A DNA stretch of 64,000 bases from Planctomycetota bacterium. GTDB lineage: Bacteria; Planctomycetota; Planctomycetia; Planctomycetales; Planctomycetaceae. Position numbers and translations under genes: made by a program. The stretch is taken from contig JACTNB010000013.1 in NCBI GenBank assembly GCA_014584345.1, positions 558,001 to 622,000 of the forward strand. The letters run 5' to 3'. Below the pieces are notes generated by a model, which was given only the letters and a program-made list of their open reading frames with translations, searched no databases and was not told the origin of the DNA. Positions 1 through 9,488 of this stretch are shown piece by piece; position 1 is the stretch's first letter, and each line of letters starts with the position of its first letter.

Positions 1-1
1 G

Positions 2-427
2 GCGACGGAATGGGTTGATGTCTGCGACATCTGGCCCGGTTGGGGGTTGTATTCGGCTCGCGGCGCGCGGGCCCGGCTGTATCTGCCCGAAGGAGAACAA
101 CACGCTCTCCCTCCGCATCTCCGACCGATTCTGCAACCGGCGCCGTTCGGCAGTGAATGGCGGCAACTCGATTTGCATCGCTGGTCTTTTGCCGCCCTGG
201 GGGCACCGTCGTATCCCGAGGATCGTTTTCAACTGGGGGTCATTCGCGCGGTGCTCGATCAGCTTCCTCCGGACGCGGAGTTTTTGATCGTGCATCAAGC
301 GACGGCGAACCGTTTCACGGGAACGCGACGCGAGACCCGACTTCACACACGTGAGCAACTCGAGGCTTTCTCGCAACGCTACTGGCTGAACACCTTCGCC
401 CGCTCCGATGGAATCGGGCGAAATTGA
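2..427 (+). CDS. C-terminal part of an unknown protein, cut by the window edge
   Basis: The reading frame is open from the first bases of the window and ends at a TGA at 425-427, so about 141 C-terminal residues are visible and the start lies upstream. The visible part is soluble, rich in Trp and Arg, has no membrane segment, and ends in a hydrophilic tail. I do not recognise a family. Its stop codon abuts the stop codon of the convergent rsfS gene: the two stops form the palindrome TGATCA. It is called coding because the frame stays open to the edge and stops exactly at the neighbour. Confidence 0.6.
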   Translation, partial: ATEWVDVCDIWPGWGLYSARGARARLYLPEGEQHALPPHLRPILQPAPFGSEWRQLDLHRWSFAALGAPSYPEDRFQLGVIRAVLDQLPPDAEFLIVHQATANRFTGTRRETRLHTREQLEAFSQRYWLNTFARSDGIGRN

Positions 428-925
428 TCAGGCGTTCGCGGATTCGAGCACGGCGCGCCAGTCGACGATTTCGGCGTCTCCCCAGAGGCGTTCCAGGTTG
501 TAGAGTTCGCGGCTTTTGGGGTCGAATGCGTGCAGGATGATGTCGCCGTAGTCCTGAAGGATCCAGGCGGGGCTGTCGTAGCCTTCGATTCCCCTTCGGA
601 GGGAACCGGAGGTGGCCATCAGTCGATCGGCTTCTTCGACGATGGCGTGCAGTTGTCGCCGACTGTTCCCGGACGCGATGACAAAATAATCGAATTCGGG
701 GGTGATCCTTGTCAGATCCAGCACAACCACGTCGTTGGCTTTCAATTCGTCGGCGACCCGCGCGCAGCGGCAGGCCAGCAACAAGGATCGCTCGAGCTGA
801 GAGGATTCGCGTGCCACGATGGGGACGGAAACCTCGGTTTCCAGCGGATTTTGCTGTGCGGCGGATTTGCGGTGATCCGCGGCTGACGACGATTCGGCGA
901 TGGCTATGCCCCCTGTGTGTTGCAC
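428..925 (-). CDS. rsfS: Ribosomal silencing factor RsfS
   Basis: RsfS binds ribosomal protein uL14 on the large subunit and blocks subunit joining when nutrients are scarce. The conserved core starts near residue 45 and shows the family pattern: the VVVLDLTRI strand, then FDYFVIASGNSRRQ, and further on the WILQDYGDIILHAF strand and the ELYNLERLWGDAE end. The protein is 165 residues, against about 105-130 for typical members; the excess is a roughly 40-residue polar N-terminal extension. The start is a GTG, and no internal Met precedes the core. It is convergent with the unknown gene to its left and divergent from the prolyl oligopeptidase gene. Confidence 0.9.
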   Translation of the reverse strand: MQHTGGIAIAESSSAADHRKSAAQQNPLETEVSVPIVARESSQLERSLLLACRCARVADELKANDVVVLDLTRITPEFDYFVIASGNSRRQLHAIVEEADRLMATSGSLRRGIEGYDSPAWILQDYGDIILHAFDPKSRELYNLERLWGDAEIVDWRAVLESANA

Positions 926-1284
926 TTTCGGTCTCTCTGGTTAAACAAGCAGTGAATTTTCCTAAGTGTACCCCGAGCGGCCCTGCATTCAAGCGGGAAT
1001 CCCCCCGGAAGCATCAAGTGAGGGAGAGAATCGGCAAATGTCGCCGGTGCAGCCAGACGCCCCGACGTGGCACGAGTGACGAACGGGGGGATATTTTGGA
1101 AAAATCATGGAATCTTCAGCGCCGCGTGACATTCTCCGCGTATTGAGTATGATTTGCGGGGTTTTTGGCCTTCCTTGCGCGGGGGCACTCTCCTCGCCGG
1201 CTTCCCCCGGCGCATGCCTCGGGAAGGGAACGACAGAGACGGAGACGACCGGTTCGCCTAAATCGACACGTGAAAGGACAATTC
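926..1284. other. Divergent intergenic region rsfS / prolyl oligopeptidase
   Basis: This 359-base stretch separates two divergent genes and must hold both promoters. I see no convincing -35/-10 pair, no RNA gene and no credible ORF. The open frames through it are low-complexity Arg/Pro-rich shadows. Confidence 0.5.
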
Positions 1285-3432
1285 ATGTCGCGAAACGCCT
1301 CAGGGATGCTGCTTGTAGGAATCTGCCTGATGAATCTGACATTTCCCCCTGCGACGGATGTCCTGGCGCAGTCGCTTCCCCTGCCGAAAACGGCGAAAGT
1401 CGAACAGGTGGATGAATATTTCGGAACAAAGGTGCCCGATCCGTATCGCTGGCTGGAAAACGATGTCCGCGAAGACGAGCAGGTGGCAAGCTGGGTCAAA
1501 GCCCAGAACGAGGTGACCGATGCATATTTGAAGGCGATATCCGCGCGTGAACCGATTCTGCGGGAGCTGACCGAGTTGTGGAATTACGCGAAGTATTCCG
1601 CACCCTTCAAGGTGGGAGGGCGGTATTACTTCTCGAAGAACGACGGGTTGCAGAATCAGTCGGTGTTGTACACGATGGATTCTCTGCAGGGGGACCCCGA
1701 GGTGCTGATCGACCCGAATACCTGGTCGGAAGACGGGACCGTCGCCCTGGCGGGCACTTCGTTCAGCGAGGACGGCCGTTACCTGGCCTATGGCATTCAG
1801 GAAGCCGGTTCGGACTGGCGGACCTGGCGGATCATGGAGATCGAATCGCGGAAGTTGCTCGGCGACGAGTTGAAGTGGCTCAAGTTTACCTCGGCGGAGT
1901 GGACGCCCGACAGCCAGGGCTTTTTCTACGGTCGGTTTAACGAACCCGAAGAGGGGGCTGCTTTTCAGAGTCTGAACTTGAATCACAAGTTGTATTACCA
2001 CCGTGTCGGTACATCCCAGGCGGACGACGTGCTGGTGTACGAGCGGCCCGATCAGCCGGAGTGGGGGTTTTCGCCCGCGGTGACGGAAGATGGCCGGTAT
2101 CTGGTCATCACCGTCTGGAAGGGGACCGCCGACAAGTACCGGGTGTATGTGAAGGATCTGCGGGAGCCTTACGGCATGCCGGTGGCGCTGATCGATCACT
2201 TCAACGATGAATACAGCTTTATCGGGAACGATGGGCATGTGCTGTATTTCAAGACGGATCTGAACGCCCCGAACAAGCGGGTGATCGCCATTGATCTGCG
2301 CATGCCCCAGCCGGAACATTTCGTGGAGTTGATTCCCGAGGCGCCCGAGCCGATTGAATCGGTCGGCCTGGTGGGGAACATGTTCGTGGTGAGTCTGCTC
2401 AAGGATGCCAAGTCTCAAGTGAAGATGTATTCTCCCGCGGGGCAATTGCTGCGGGAGGTGGCATTTCCCGGCATTGGCAGCGCGAGCGGCTTCGACGGGA
2501 AGCGGACCGATGTCGAAACCTTTTATTCGTTTGCCAGCTTCACGGTTCCGCCCAGCATTTACCGCTACAACCTGATTACCGGGGAAAGCGAATTGTTCCG
2601 GCGTTCGGAAATCGAGTTCGATTCCGATCAATACGAACTGAAGCAGGTGTTCTATCCCAGCAAGGACGGCACGCGCGTGCCGATGTTCATTGCCCATCGC
2701 AAGGGCCTGAAGCTGGATGGCAGTAACCCGACACTGCTGTATGCGTACGGCGGATTCAATATCTCGCTGACACCGTACTTTTCCATCAGCCGGGCGCAGT
2801 GGCTGAAAATGGGGGGGGTATTTTGCGTGCCGAATCTGCGTGGGGGCGGCGAATACGGCGAAGCCTGGCATAAGGGAGGCATGATTCACAACAAGCAGAA
2901 TGTCTTCGACGATTTCATCGCGGCGGCGGAATGGTTGATCGCAAACAAGTACACCAGCACCAGCAAGCTGGCCATTCAGGGGGGCAGCAACGGCGGCTTG
3001 CTCGTGGGGGCCTGCATGACCCAGCGGCCCGACCTGTTCAAGGCCTGCTTGCCGGCGGTCGGCGTAATGGACATGTTGCGATTCCAGAAGTTCACTGCGG
3101 GCCGGTATTGGGTGGACGAATATGGTTCGTCGGATGATCCCGAGCAGTTCAAGACGTTGCTGGCCTATTCCCCCTATCACAATCTGAAGCCGGGCACGGC
3201 ATATCCCGCGACCATGGTCACCACGGCGGATACCGATGATCGCGTGGTGCCGGGGCACAGTTTCAAATTCGCGGCCCGCCTGCAGGAATGCCACCAGGGA
3301 GACAATCCTGTATTGATCCGCATTGAAACCAAGGCAGGGCACGGTTCCGGCAAGCCGACGTCCAAGCAGATCGAGGAAATTGCCGATATGTGGGCCTTCC
3401 TGGTGAAGGAACTCGGCATGGATTGGAAGTAA
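1285..3432 (+). CDS. Secreted prolyl oligopeptidase (S9A family serine peptidase)
   Basis: This S9A enzyme should cleave short peptides after proline. With the start at the ATG at 1285, which follows a GAAAGGA ribosome binding site, the protein is 715 residues and begins with a signal peptide ending near VLAQ. The N-terminal beta-propeller follows (about residues 30-450), starting with a DPYRWLEND motif typical of S9A. The C-terminal alpha/beta-hydrolase domain has the catalytic triad: Ser568 in GGSNGG, Asp651/652 in DTDDRVVP and His686 in KAGHGSGK. An upstream in-frame start would add 40 Arg-rich residues before the signal peptide and is unlikely. The predicted location is periplasmic or extracellular. 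A TolQ/ExbB-like gene follows after 51 bases. Confidence 0.93.
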   Translation: MSRNASGMLLVGICLMNLTFPPATDVLAQSLPLPKTAKVEQVDEYFGTKVPDPYRWLENDVREDEQVASWVKAQNEVTDAYLKAISAREPILRELTELWNYAKYSAPFKVGGRYYFSKNDGLQNQSVLYTMDSLQGDPEVLIDPNTWSEDGTVALAGTSFSEDGRYLAYGIQEAGSDWRTWRIMEIESRKLLGDELKWLKFTSAEWTPDSQGFFYGRFNEPEEGAAFQSLNLNHKLYYHRVGTSQADDVLVYERPDQPEWGFSPAVTEDGRYLVITVWKGTADKYRVYVKDLREPYGMPVALIDHFNDEYSFIGNDGHVLYFKTDLNAPNKRVIAIDLRMPQPEHFVELIPEAPEPIESVGLVGNMFVVSLLKDAKSQVKMYSPAGQLLREVAFPGIGSASGFDGKRTDVETFYSFASFTVPPSIYRYNLITGESELFRRSEIEFDSDQYELKQVFYPSKDGTRVPMFIAHRKGLKLDGSNPTLLYAYGGFNISLTPYFSISRAQWLKMGGVFCVPNLRGGGEYGEAWHKGGMIHNKQNVFDDFIAAAEWLIANKYTSTSKLAIQGGSNGGLLVGACMTQRPDLFKACLPAVGVMDMLRFQKFTAGRYWVDEYGSSDDPEQFKTLLAYSPYHNLKPGTAYPATMVTTADTDDRVVPGHSFKFAARLQECHQGDNPVLIRIETKAGHGSGKPTSKQIEEIADMWAFLVKELGMDWK

Positions 3433-3483
3433 GCGTCCGCGGTTCTCCGTTCCCTGATCCCCCAGTTACTGGCTCCACGCATC

Positions 3484-4137
3484 ATGGATATCAATTTCGC
3501 ACCGATTTTTGCCTTTTCCGCGAATGCTATTTATGCCGCTCTGGGCCTGGTGGCAGTTTTCGGCGTCTTCCAGGTGATCCTGCTGGCGCGTAAAATATCC
3601 GAGAAGCGGATGAATCCGCCCGCCACGGCCCGTTTTCGGGAGGGAACCCAGGAGGCCCTTTCGCGGCGGGACTGGAAGGGGATTGGGGAACTGTGTGATT
3701 CGCCAGAATTCTGGTCGAAGGGAGTGCCTCAGATGGTGCTGGTGGCGCTGGAACAACTCGATCGTTCCCCGACGAAACTGAGGCAGAATCTAGCGGAAAA
3801 ATTCGAGCGGGATGTCCTGTCCGATCTGGAATATGCCTCTTCCTGGATCAATACGATCGTCAAGTCGGCCCCGATGCTGGGGTTGCTGGGAACGGTGGCG
3901 GGGATGATACAGGCCTTTGCCAAGATTGCGGATACACAAAAGACGGGGGGAGACCCCTCGGCACTTGCTGGAGAAATCAGTTTTGCCCTGTTCACCACGG
4001 CATTGGGGTTGGCGGTTGCCATTCCCCTGGTGATTGCCGGGGCGTATCTGCAGGTGCGGATGGGCAAACTGCAGGATCATGTGCAGGAGGAGCTTTCGTG
4101 GTTCCTGGATCAACTCGACGTGGTGCGGAATGAATAG
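3484..4137 (+). CDS. MotA/TolQ/ExbB-family proton channel subunit (first copy)
   Basis: TolQ/ExbB/MotA subunits form a pentameric inner-membrane channel around a dimer of ExbD/TolR-type subunits and turn proton flow into mechanical work. The protein is 217 residues with an N-terminal membrane helix (about 12-35), a cytoplasmic loop, and two C-terminal helices containing the signatures MLGLLGTVAGMI and ALFTTALGLAVAIP. The Thr residues of these signatures line the proton path in the family. No ExbD-like gene lies next to it, but two lie 6 kb downstream next to a second copy. A 326-base gap separates it from the giant TPR gene. The family is certain from motifs; the substrate is unknown. Confidence 0.9.
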   Translation: MDINFAPIFAFSANAIYAALGLVAVFGVFQVILLARKISEKRMNPPATARFREGTQEALSRRDWKGIGELCDSPEFWSKGVPQMVLVALEQLDRSPTKLRQNLAEKFERDVLSDLEYASSWINTIVKSAPMLGLLGTVAGMIQAFAKIADTQKTGGDPSALAGEISFALFTTALGLAVAIPLVIAGAYLQVRMGKLQDHVQEELSWFLDQLDVVRNE

Positions 4138-4463
4138 TTCGCGATTCCCATCTCGTTGTTGATGGCATGCGAGCCGAGAACATTCTGCCTGCAGAAGTGC
4201 CGCGGCATGTTCGGAGGAAGTCTGCAGCGAACCCGTCGAAGGAAAGCGTGTGTGGCGGGATTTTTTTTCGCAAAGTCGGCGGACGATTGCGAAGTATGGA
4301 GTCCGTTTTATATGGTGATAAAGCAGCAACGTGCTGACATGTTCGATTGCCGAAATATCCGTCGGCAGCGTAAACCTGAAAAATCTAAATACTAGAGTCT
4401 GGCGGCGTGCCCGGCACAGCCGGTCCGTTGGGCCTGTCCTTTTCACTCGATTCGAGTTGACTC
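4138..4463. other. Intergenic region before the giant TPR gene
   Basis: This 326-base gap has an AT-rich second half, a run of eight T at about 4262-4269 and a 10-base palindrome TGCCGCGGCA at 4198-4207. It probably carries the promoter of the TPR gene, but no clear hexamer pair is visible. No RNA gene or ORF is supported. Confidence 0.4.
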
Positions 4464-7400
4464 ATGCAGTTCTCGCAGCCACAGCAGATTCCTCTTGGCG
4501 GAAAACGCCCAGGTCGTATTGTTCGCTTGTTCCTTGCCATGGCCAGTGTGCTGGTGCTGCTCGGCGTCTGCGCACCGCGGACGCTGCAGGCGGAGGAACC
4601 ATATTTGAAGTTTCTGCAGGGTTTGCGATCCCGGCAATACTTTGATACGGCCATGCAATATCTGCAGTCGCTGGAAGAGCGCGGCGACGTGCCTGCCGAA
4701 ATCAAGGCGATCGTCCCCTACGAGCGGGCGGTCACCCTGGTGGAAGGTTCGCAGTTCGTACAGAATCCGGAAACTCAGGCGGCCCAACTCGATCAAGCTC
4801 AGGCTTCGCTGGAGAAGTTCCTGAAGGACTCTCCGAATCACGCACTCACCGCGGTTGCCAGCACGGAGTTGGGGCGGATCATGCTGGGAAAGGCCCAGGT
4901 GTTGATCTGGCGTTCGCGTTCTCCCTCGAATGCGGAAAACCGGGTGAAGTTCCAGCAGGATGCACGCGGACTGATCAAACAGGCGCGCGACATTTTCAAG
5001 AAGGCCCACGATGCCTACAAGCAGGAATGGGAAAGTTATGGCGTGTACATTCCCGAAGACGAAACGGCCAAGCGGGCCGCCCGAGCCACCGCCGAGGGAT
5101 TGTACATGCGGGCCCAGTTGGATCTGGCCAGTTGCACCTACGAAGAGGCGCAAACCCACGACAAGGGGACGAAGCCGTTCGTGGACACACTGAAGCAGGC
5201 CTCGTTGGAATTCGAGGATCTGCACAGCAAATACCGCAGTCAGTACGCGGGGCTGTATGCCCGCACGATGCAGGGAAAGTGCTTCGAGGAACAGGACGAT
5301 ATCCGCAAGGCCCTGGGGATCTACGACGAACTGCTGGGGCATGCCGGGCAGTCCACCGGGCTGAAGCGGTTGCAGCAGCAGGTGCGGCATTTCCGCCTGA
5401 TCTGTCTGAATCACGAGACGCGCAAGGACTATCAACTGGTGATTCAGGAAGCGGGGGACTGGATCAAGCAGAATCGCACGGCGTCCCGGTCGCAGACGGG
5501 GCTGGGAATTCGCTGGGAAATGGCCAAGGCGCAGGAATCGCTGGCTCTGGATCGCACCACGCCGGAACCGGATCGCGTCCGTTTGTTGCGGCAAGCATTG
5601 GAGAATGCCCGCGAGGTCAACAAGTACGCGGGTCCCTACAAGGATGTGTCGAACAGCATGATTCAACGGGTGCTGGTGGCGTTGGATCGGGAACCGGGGG
5701 ATCCCAAGGATTTCGACACAGCGTTCGGCATGGCCAATAGCATGCTGGAACAGATCGGGCAACTGCGCGACAAGCTGAAGGCTGCGGAGGCTGCGAAGAA
5801 AAAGGAAGAGGCGGCCAAGCTTGAGGAAGAACTGCAGGCACTCCTGAGTGAAACCGAGCGGTTGTATCGGCTGGCATTGGGATTAGCCAATCAGGCCACC
5901 GCCGCATCCCAGATCAATGCGACCCGTTACCGACTGGCCTACATGTTCTATCTGCAGCGAAAGAGTTTCGAGACGGCGGTGGTGGGGCAATATCTCTCCC
6001 AGCGTGCCCGCGAGAGTGATCCCGCGATGGCGCTCGACGGGGCCTATCTCGCCATGGCGGGATTCTCCCAGGGGTACAACGATGCCCCGGAAAACGTGAA
6101 GGATGACATCCTGGAATTGATGGTCGCTGTTTGCGAGTCGATTGCGACGAACTGGCCCGATTCCGATCGTGCCACCGATGCGCGGATGGAAATGGGCCGC
6201 ATCTACCGCCGCGGCAACAAGCCGCTCGATGCCGCCCGGTGGTATGCCCAGGTACCGGCGACGGCACAGCAATATGCGGACGCCCAAATCGAGGCCGGAC
6301 AGGCATACTGGAATGCCTATCTCACCGCGCTGGTGAACGAACAGGTCTCTGCCAGTCCCGCCGACCTGAAATCCTGGCAGGATCAAGCCGCCCAGCATTT
6401 GACGAACGGCATTAACAAGAAGCAGGCAGGTGTCCCCGCCGCGACGGCCACGCCACCGGAAATCACTCGGGCCAAGGTCTCGCTGGCACAAATCGAGATT
6501 ATGCGGGGTAAGGAAGCCGAAGCCATCAAGTTGATGACCGAAGATCCTCATTCGGTCGTCAAGGCGATCGCGCTGGCGGAAGGGGAAGCCCGCCCGAGGG
6601 AGGATTTCAACGTCAAGAGCAGCACTTTTGCAAGCTTTGCCTATCAGCAGTTGCTGCGGGCCTACATCGGCGTGCGCGAGCTGGAAAAAGCGGAAGCCGC
6701 CCGAGCCGAGCTGGAAAAAGTCGCCGGGGAGTCCGGGGGGGAAGCCTTGACCGCCGTGTATGTCGAGCTGGGCCGAGAGCTGCAAAACGAACTGGAGCGG
6801 CTTCGCAAGCAGGGGGACCAGAAAAGGCTGGACGAAGTCCGCAATGGCTTCGAGTCGTTCCTGGGTAAATTGTTCGAGCGGAAGGATGGCCAGACCTACG
6901 GCTCGCTGATCTGGATTGCCGAGACGTATTTCGGGCTGGCGGAAGGCTCGGAAGAATCTCCGGACAAGCGAAAACAGTTTTATGCCTCGGCTGCTCGCAC
7001 TTACGATGAAATCATCAAGCGCGGCACCAGCAATCCCGCTTTTATCGACGCGGCCCGCATGACGGGCGTGAAACTGCGACTGGTGAACTGTCGTCGGCAG
7101 GAAGGGGATTTCGAATCGGGTGAAGCGATCGTGAAGGAAATTTTGAAGGAAAACCCTCGAGCGCTGGATGCTCAAATCGAAGCTGCTTCGCTCTATCAGA
7201 CTTGGGGGAACCAGCAGGACCCCGAGCGTTTACTGAGTGCTATCAAGGGAAACAAATTCGAGGATGGAACCGTCATTTGGGGGTGGGGCCAGATTTCCAT
7301 GCGTTTGCAAATGTTGATCGATTCCGGCCAGGGAACACCCGAATATGCCGAGAAAAACCGGGAAGCCCGCTTCCGAATGGCCGAAAGCCGACTGCAATAC

Positions 7401-8063
7401 GCGGAAAAATCCAACGATCTCAAAGCCTCCGAGGAACAGCTCAAGCGGGCGAAGCTGGAACTGCTGGCCTTTACCAGCATCACTCCCGATCTGCCCGAAA
7501 CCCCCTGGTGGGCTCGGTTTGACGATGTCTATCAGGAAATCTTGCGTAATTTGGGCGAGGCGGTGATTCCGCTGGCTAAACCCGATTTAAGCCTGGCCCA
7601 GAATAATACCTCCAGCAATTACGACACGGGACAGCAACAAGCCGAGGCCGAGGCTGCCACCAAGGCAGTCACCCCGCAGAAACCGGCAGAGCCTCAAAGC
7701 GATACCTTCAGTTACCTGCTCATGGGGGTGTTTCTGCTGGTGGGGCTGGGGGTGGCGGGATACATGTTCGCCACCTCGGGGAAGAAATCGCATCAACGGT
7801 CGATCGGAGAACTGGTGGCAGCGGCTCCCAAGTCGCTCAGCATTCCCGGGGAGGCAGCCGAACCGAAACGGCGGTCCCGCCCCGTGGAGGCAACCAGCAG
7901 TTCCGCCACACCCGAGGGGAAACCGGTCCGCGCCCGTCCCCGGGAGCCCGGCAGCGAACAAAAACGATCACCGGAACAGCAACAGCGGAGGCCGCAACCA
8001 GGCAAGCCCGAGCAACCGGGTGAACAGAAACGGACGCGACGTCGTCCGCCCGAGCAAACCTGA
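4464..8063 (+). CDS. Giant exported TPR protein with C-terminal membrane anchor
   Basis: The protein has 1199 residues. An N-terminal signal peptide (hydrophobic core about 20-35, cleavage near LQAEE) is followed by roughly 1000 residues of helical tetratricopeptide-like repeats. These have a charged coiled-coil stretch at about 430-460 with Lys/Glu-rich heptads. A single membrane helix lies at about 1080-1105 (YLLMGVFLLVGLG), followed by a basic, Pro/Arg-rich cytoplasmic-type tail. The topology implied is a large periplasmic scaffold anchored at its C-terminus. It is followed at once by a smaller TPR gene and then by ExbB/ExbD genes, so I infer it is the periplasmic scaffold of that proton-driven system. 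Substrate and partners are unknown. Confidence 0.8.
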   Translation: MQFSQPQQIPLGGKRPGRIVRLFLAMASVLVLLGVCAPRTLQAEEPYLKFLQGLRSRQYFDTAMQYLQSLEERGDVPAEIKAIVPYERAVTLVEGSQFVQNPETQAAQLDQAQASLEKFLKDSPNHALTAVASTELGRIMLGKAQVLIWRSRSPSNAENRVKFQQDARGLIKQARDIFKKAHDAYKQEWESYGVYIPEDETAKRAARATAEGLYMRAQLDLASCTYEEAQTHDKGTKPFVDTLKQASLEFEDLHSKYRSQYAGLYARTMQGKCFEEQDDIRKALGIYDELLGHAGQSTGLKRLQQQVRHFRLICLNHETRKDYQLVIQEAGDWIKQNRTASRSQTGLGIRWEMAKAQESLALDRTTPEPDRVRLLRQALENAREVNKYAGPYKDVSNSMIQRVLVALDREPGDPKDFDTAFGMANSMLEQIGQLRDKLKAAEAAKKKEEAAKLEEELQALLSETERLYRLALGLANQATAASQINATRYRLAYMFYLQRKSFETAVVGQYLSQRARESDPAMALDGAYLAMAGFSQGYNDAPENVKDDILELMVAVCESIATNWPDSDRATDARMEMGRIYRRGNKPLDAARWYAQVPATAQQYADAQIEAGQAYWNAYLTALVNEQVSASPADLKSWQDQAAQHLTNGINKKQAGVPAATATPPEITRAKVSLAQIEIMRGKEAEAIKLMTEDPHSVVKAIALAEGEARPREDFNVKSSTFASFAYQQLLRAYIGVRELEKAEAARAELEKVAGESGGEALTAVYVELGRELQNELERLRKQGDQKRLDEVRNGFESFLGKLFERKDGQTYGSLIWIAETYFGLAEGSEESPDKRKQFYASAARTYDEIIKRGTSNPAFIDAARMTGVKLRLVNCRRQEGDFESGEAIVKEILKENPRALDAQIEAASLYQTWGNQQDPERLLSAIKGNKFEDGTVIWGWGQISMRLQMLIDSGQGTPEYAEKNREARFRMAESRLQYAEKSNDLKASEEQLKRAKLELLAFTSITPDLPETPWWARFDDVYQEILRNLGEAVIPLAKPDLSLAQNNTSSNYDTGQQQAEAEAATKAVTPQKPAEPQSDTFSYLLMGVFLLVGLGVAGYMFATSGKKSHQRSIGELVAAAPKSLSIPGEAAEPKRRSRPVEATSSSATPEGKPVRARPREPGSEQKRSPEQQQRRPQPGKPEQPGEQKRTRRRPPEQT

Positions 8064-8137
8064 TGCCGGGCACCGCCCGCGAAGCCTACAAAATCCCTCA
8101 GCCTTCAGATAAAGATTTCAGATCATTGGAGTGGCCC

Positions 8138-9196
8138 GTGTCGAATACGTTTCTCATGCGATTGTCCCTGCCCCTGATTGTGCTGGCGCTGCTGGCCGCG
8201 CCAGGCTACGCGATCGATATTATCACCCGGAAAAGCGTGCAGAATCGGCTTTCCGGCAGCGTGACGGCCGTCACCAAGACGGAAGTCACACTGAAGCCCC
8301 AGACAGGGGCGGACGTCAAAATCCCCGTGAATGACATCGCCCAGATCGAATGGGATGGGACCTCCGCCGTCATGCGGGGGGCCATGGGCCAGGAGAACAA
8401 CGGCAATTTCGAGGAGGCGATCAATAGTTATCAAACGGTGCTCGACGAAACCCCGGCCACGTCGACCTACATTCGGGCCGACCTGCAGTTTTTCATTGCC
8501 CGCAGCCTGGGGAAAATTGCCCTGCAGGACGATACCCGCCTGCCGGATGCGATTACCCGCATGAAGGCGTTTACCGATGGAAACAGCGACAGCTTTCGGT
8601 ATTACGAAGCGATGGACTATCTGGGGCGTTTGTATCTGGCTTCGGGTGATTATCTGAAGGCAGAGGCCACGTTCACCGTAATCGAGCGGTCCCCGTTCGA
8701 GGATTATCAGTTGGCGGCCCAATCCTCGAAGGCCCGGGTCATGCTGGCCCAGGGGCAGATCGACCAGGCACTGCAGGCATTCGAAGGGGTCTTGAAGGCT
8801 CCCGGAAAGGACGAAGCGACCCGGCAGCGGCAGTTGGATGCCATGCTGGGAAAAGCCACCTGTCTGAATCTGAAAAACCAGTATGACGAAGCCCTGAAAT
8901 TATTGGCCGACGTGGTCGCGCGGGCCGATGAAAACGACGCCCGACTGCAAGCGGAAGCCCAAGTGCGACGCGGGGCCTCCTTGCTGGGACAGGGAAATAA
9001 CCAGGAAGCCCTGATGGCCTTTCTGCTGGTGGATATTTTGTTTCCAGGACAACAGGATTTTCATGCGGAATCCCTCTACAATCTGTCCAAGCTTTGGCCG
9101 ATTATGGGGCAGCCCGGACGCGCGGAAGAGGCCCGGGCTACACTGGAAACACGATACCCCAACAGCCCCTGGACCAAAAAACTGACAGGCTCCTGA
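8138..9196 (+). CDS. Exported TPR protein, probable partner of the giant TPR protein
   Basis: I place the start at the GTG at 8138 because GGAG at 8128-8131 sits six bases upstream; the alternative ATG at 8156 has no such site. The resulting 352-residue protein has a signal peptide (hydrophobic core LPLIVLALLAAPGYA). After it comes a small beta-rich segment (about residues 25-75, with IEWDG) in which Lys/Thr/Val strands suggest an Sm- or SH3-like fold. Tetratricopeptide-like helical pairs follow to the end. The gene lies 74 bases after the giant TPR gene on the same strand and precedes the second ExbB-like gene, so the two TPR proteins are probably one transcription unit and one complex. Confidence 0.75.
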   Translation: MSNTFLMRLSLPLIVLALLAAPGYAIDIITRKSVQNRLSGSVTAVTKTEVTLKPQTGADVKIPVNDIAQIEWDGTSAVMRGAMGQENNGNFEEAINSYQTVLDETPATSTYIRADLQFFIARSLGKIALQDDTRLPDAITRMKAFTDGNSDSFRYYEAMDYLGRLYLASGDYLKAEATFTVIERSPFEDYQLAAQSSKARVMLAQGQIDQALQAFEGVLKAPGKDEATRQRQLDAMLGKATCLNLKNQYDEALKLLADVVARADENDARLQAEAQVRRGASLLGQGNNQEALMAFLLVDILFPGQQDFHAESLYNLSKLWPIMGQPGRAEEARATLETRYPNSPWTKKLTGS

Positions 9197-9202
9197 ACCA
9201 GA

Positions 9203-9228
9203 AAATTCCCGCAATCGGCCGGGAATTT
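9203..9228 (+). terminator. Hairpin after the TPR gene pair
   Basis: A perfect nine-base stem (AAATTCCCG at 9203-9211, CGGGAATTT at 9220-9228) with an eight-base loop starts six bases after the TPR stop codon. It is followed by a short C/T stretch rather than a long T run, so termination may be partial. Confidence 0.5.
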
Positions 9229-9265
9229 CTCCGCGTCTGGTTGCCTCTGGTATCACTGCATGTCA

Positions 9266-9292
9266 TTATGACGAATTCTCGCTCCGTCATAA
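9266..9292. promoter_or_regulatory. Inverted repeat upstream of the ExbB-ExbD-ExbD operon
   Basis: The arms TTATGACG (9266-9273) and CGTCATAA (9285-9292) are perfectly complementary and separated by 11 bases. A TATAAG hexamer at 9313-9318 follows 20 bases later. The arrangement suits an operator next to a promoter for the operon starting at 9489; the binding protein is unknown. Confidence 0.4.
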
Positions 9293-9488
9293 CGGGGGGA
9301 GATCGCGGGAAGTATAAGAACGGCTTCATTTGCAGTCGCCCGAGCCTTCGGTCTAAACCATCGGCGGTGCGGAGCTTCTGGAATGGCCGATACGAATCAC
9401 TCGGCAGAAGAGAACGCCCGGTGGAGTTCTCCTGTTTCCAGGCATCCTTAAACAACGCTCTATTGAGACTTTTCGGGAGAAACGACAC

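Noticed and set aside
1300..3342. 680-residue ORF on the minus strand opposite the prolyl oligopeptidase gene
   Set aside because: It is a G+C-rich antisense shadow of a gene with strong catalytic motifs; its own sequence shows no family motif.
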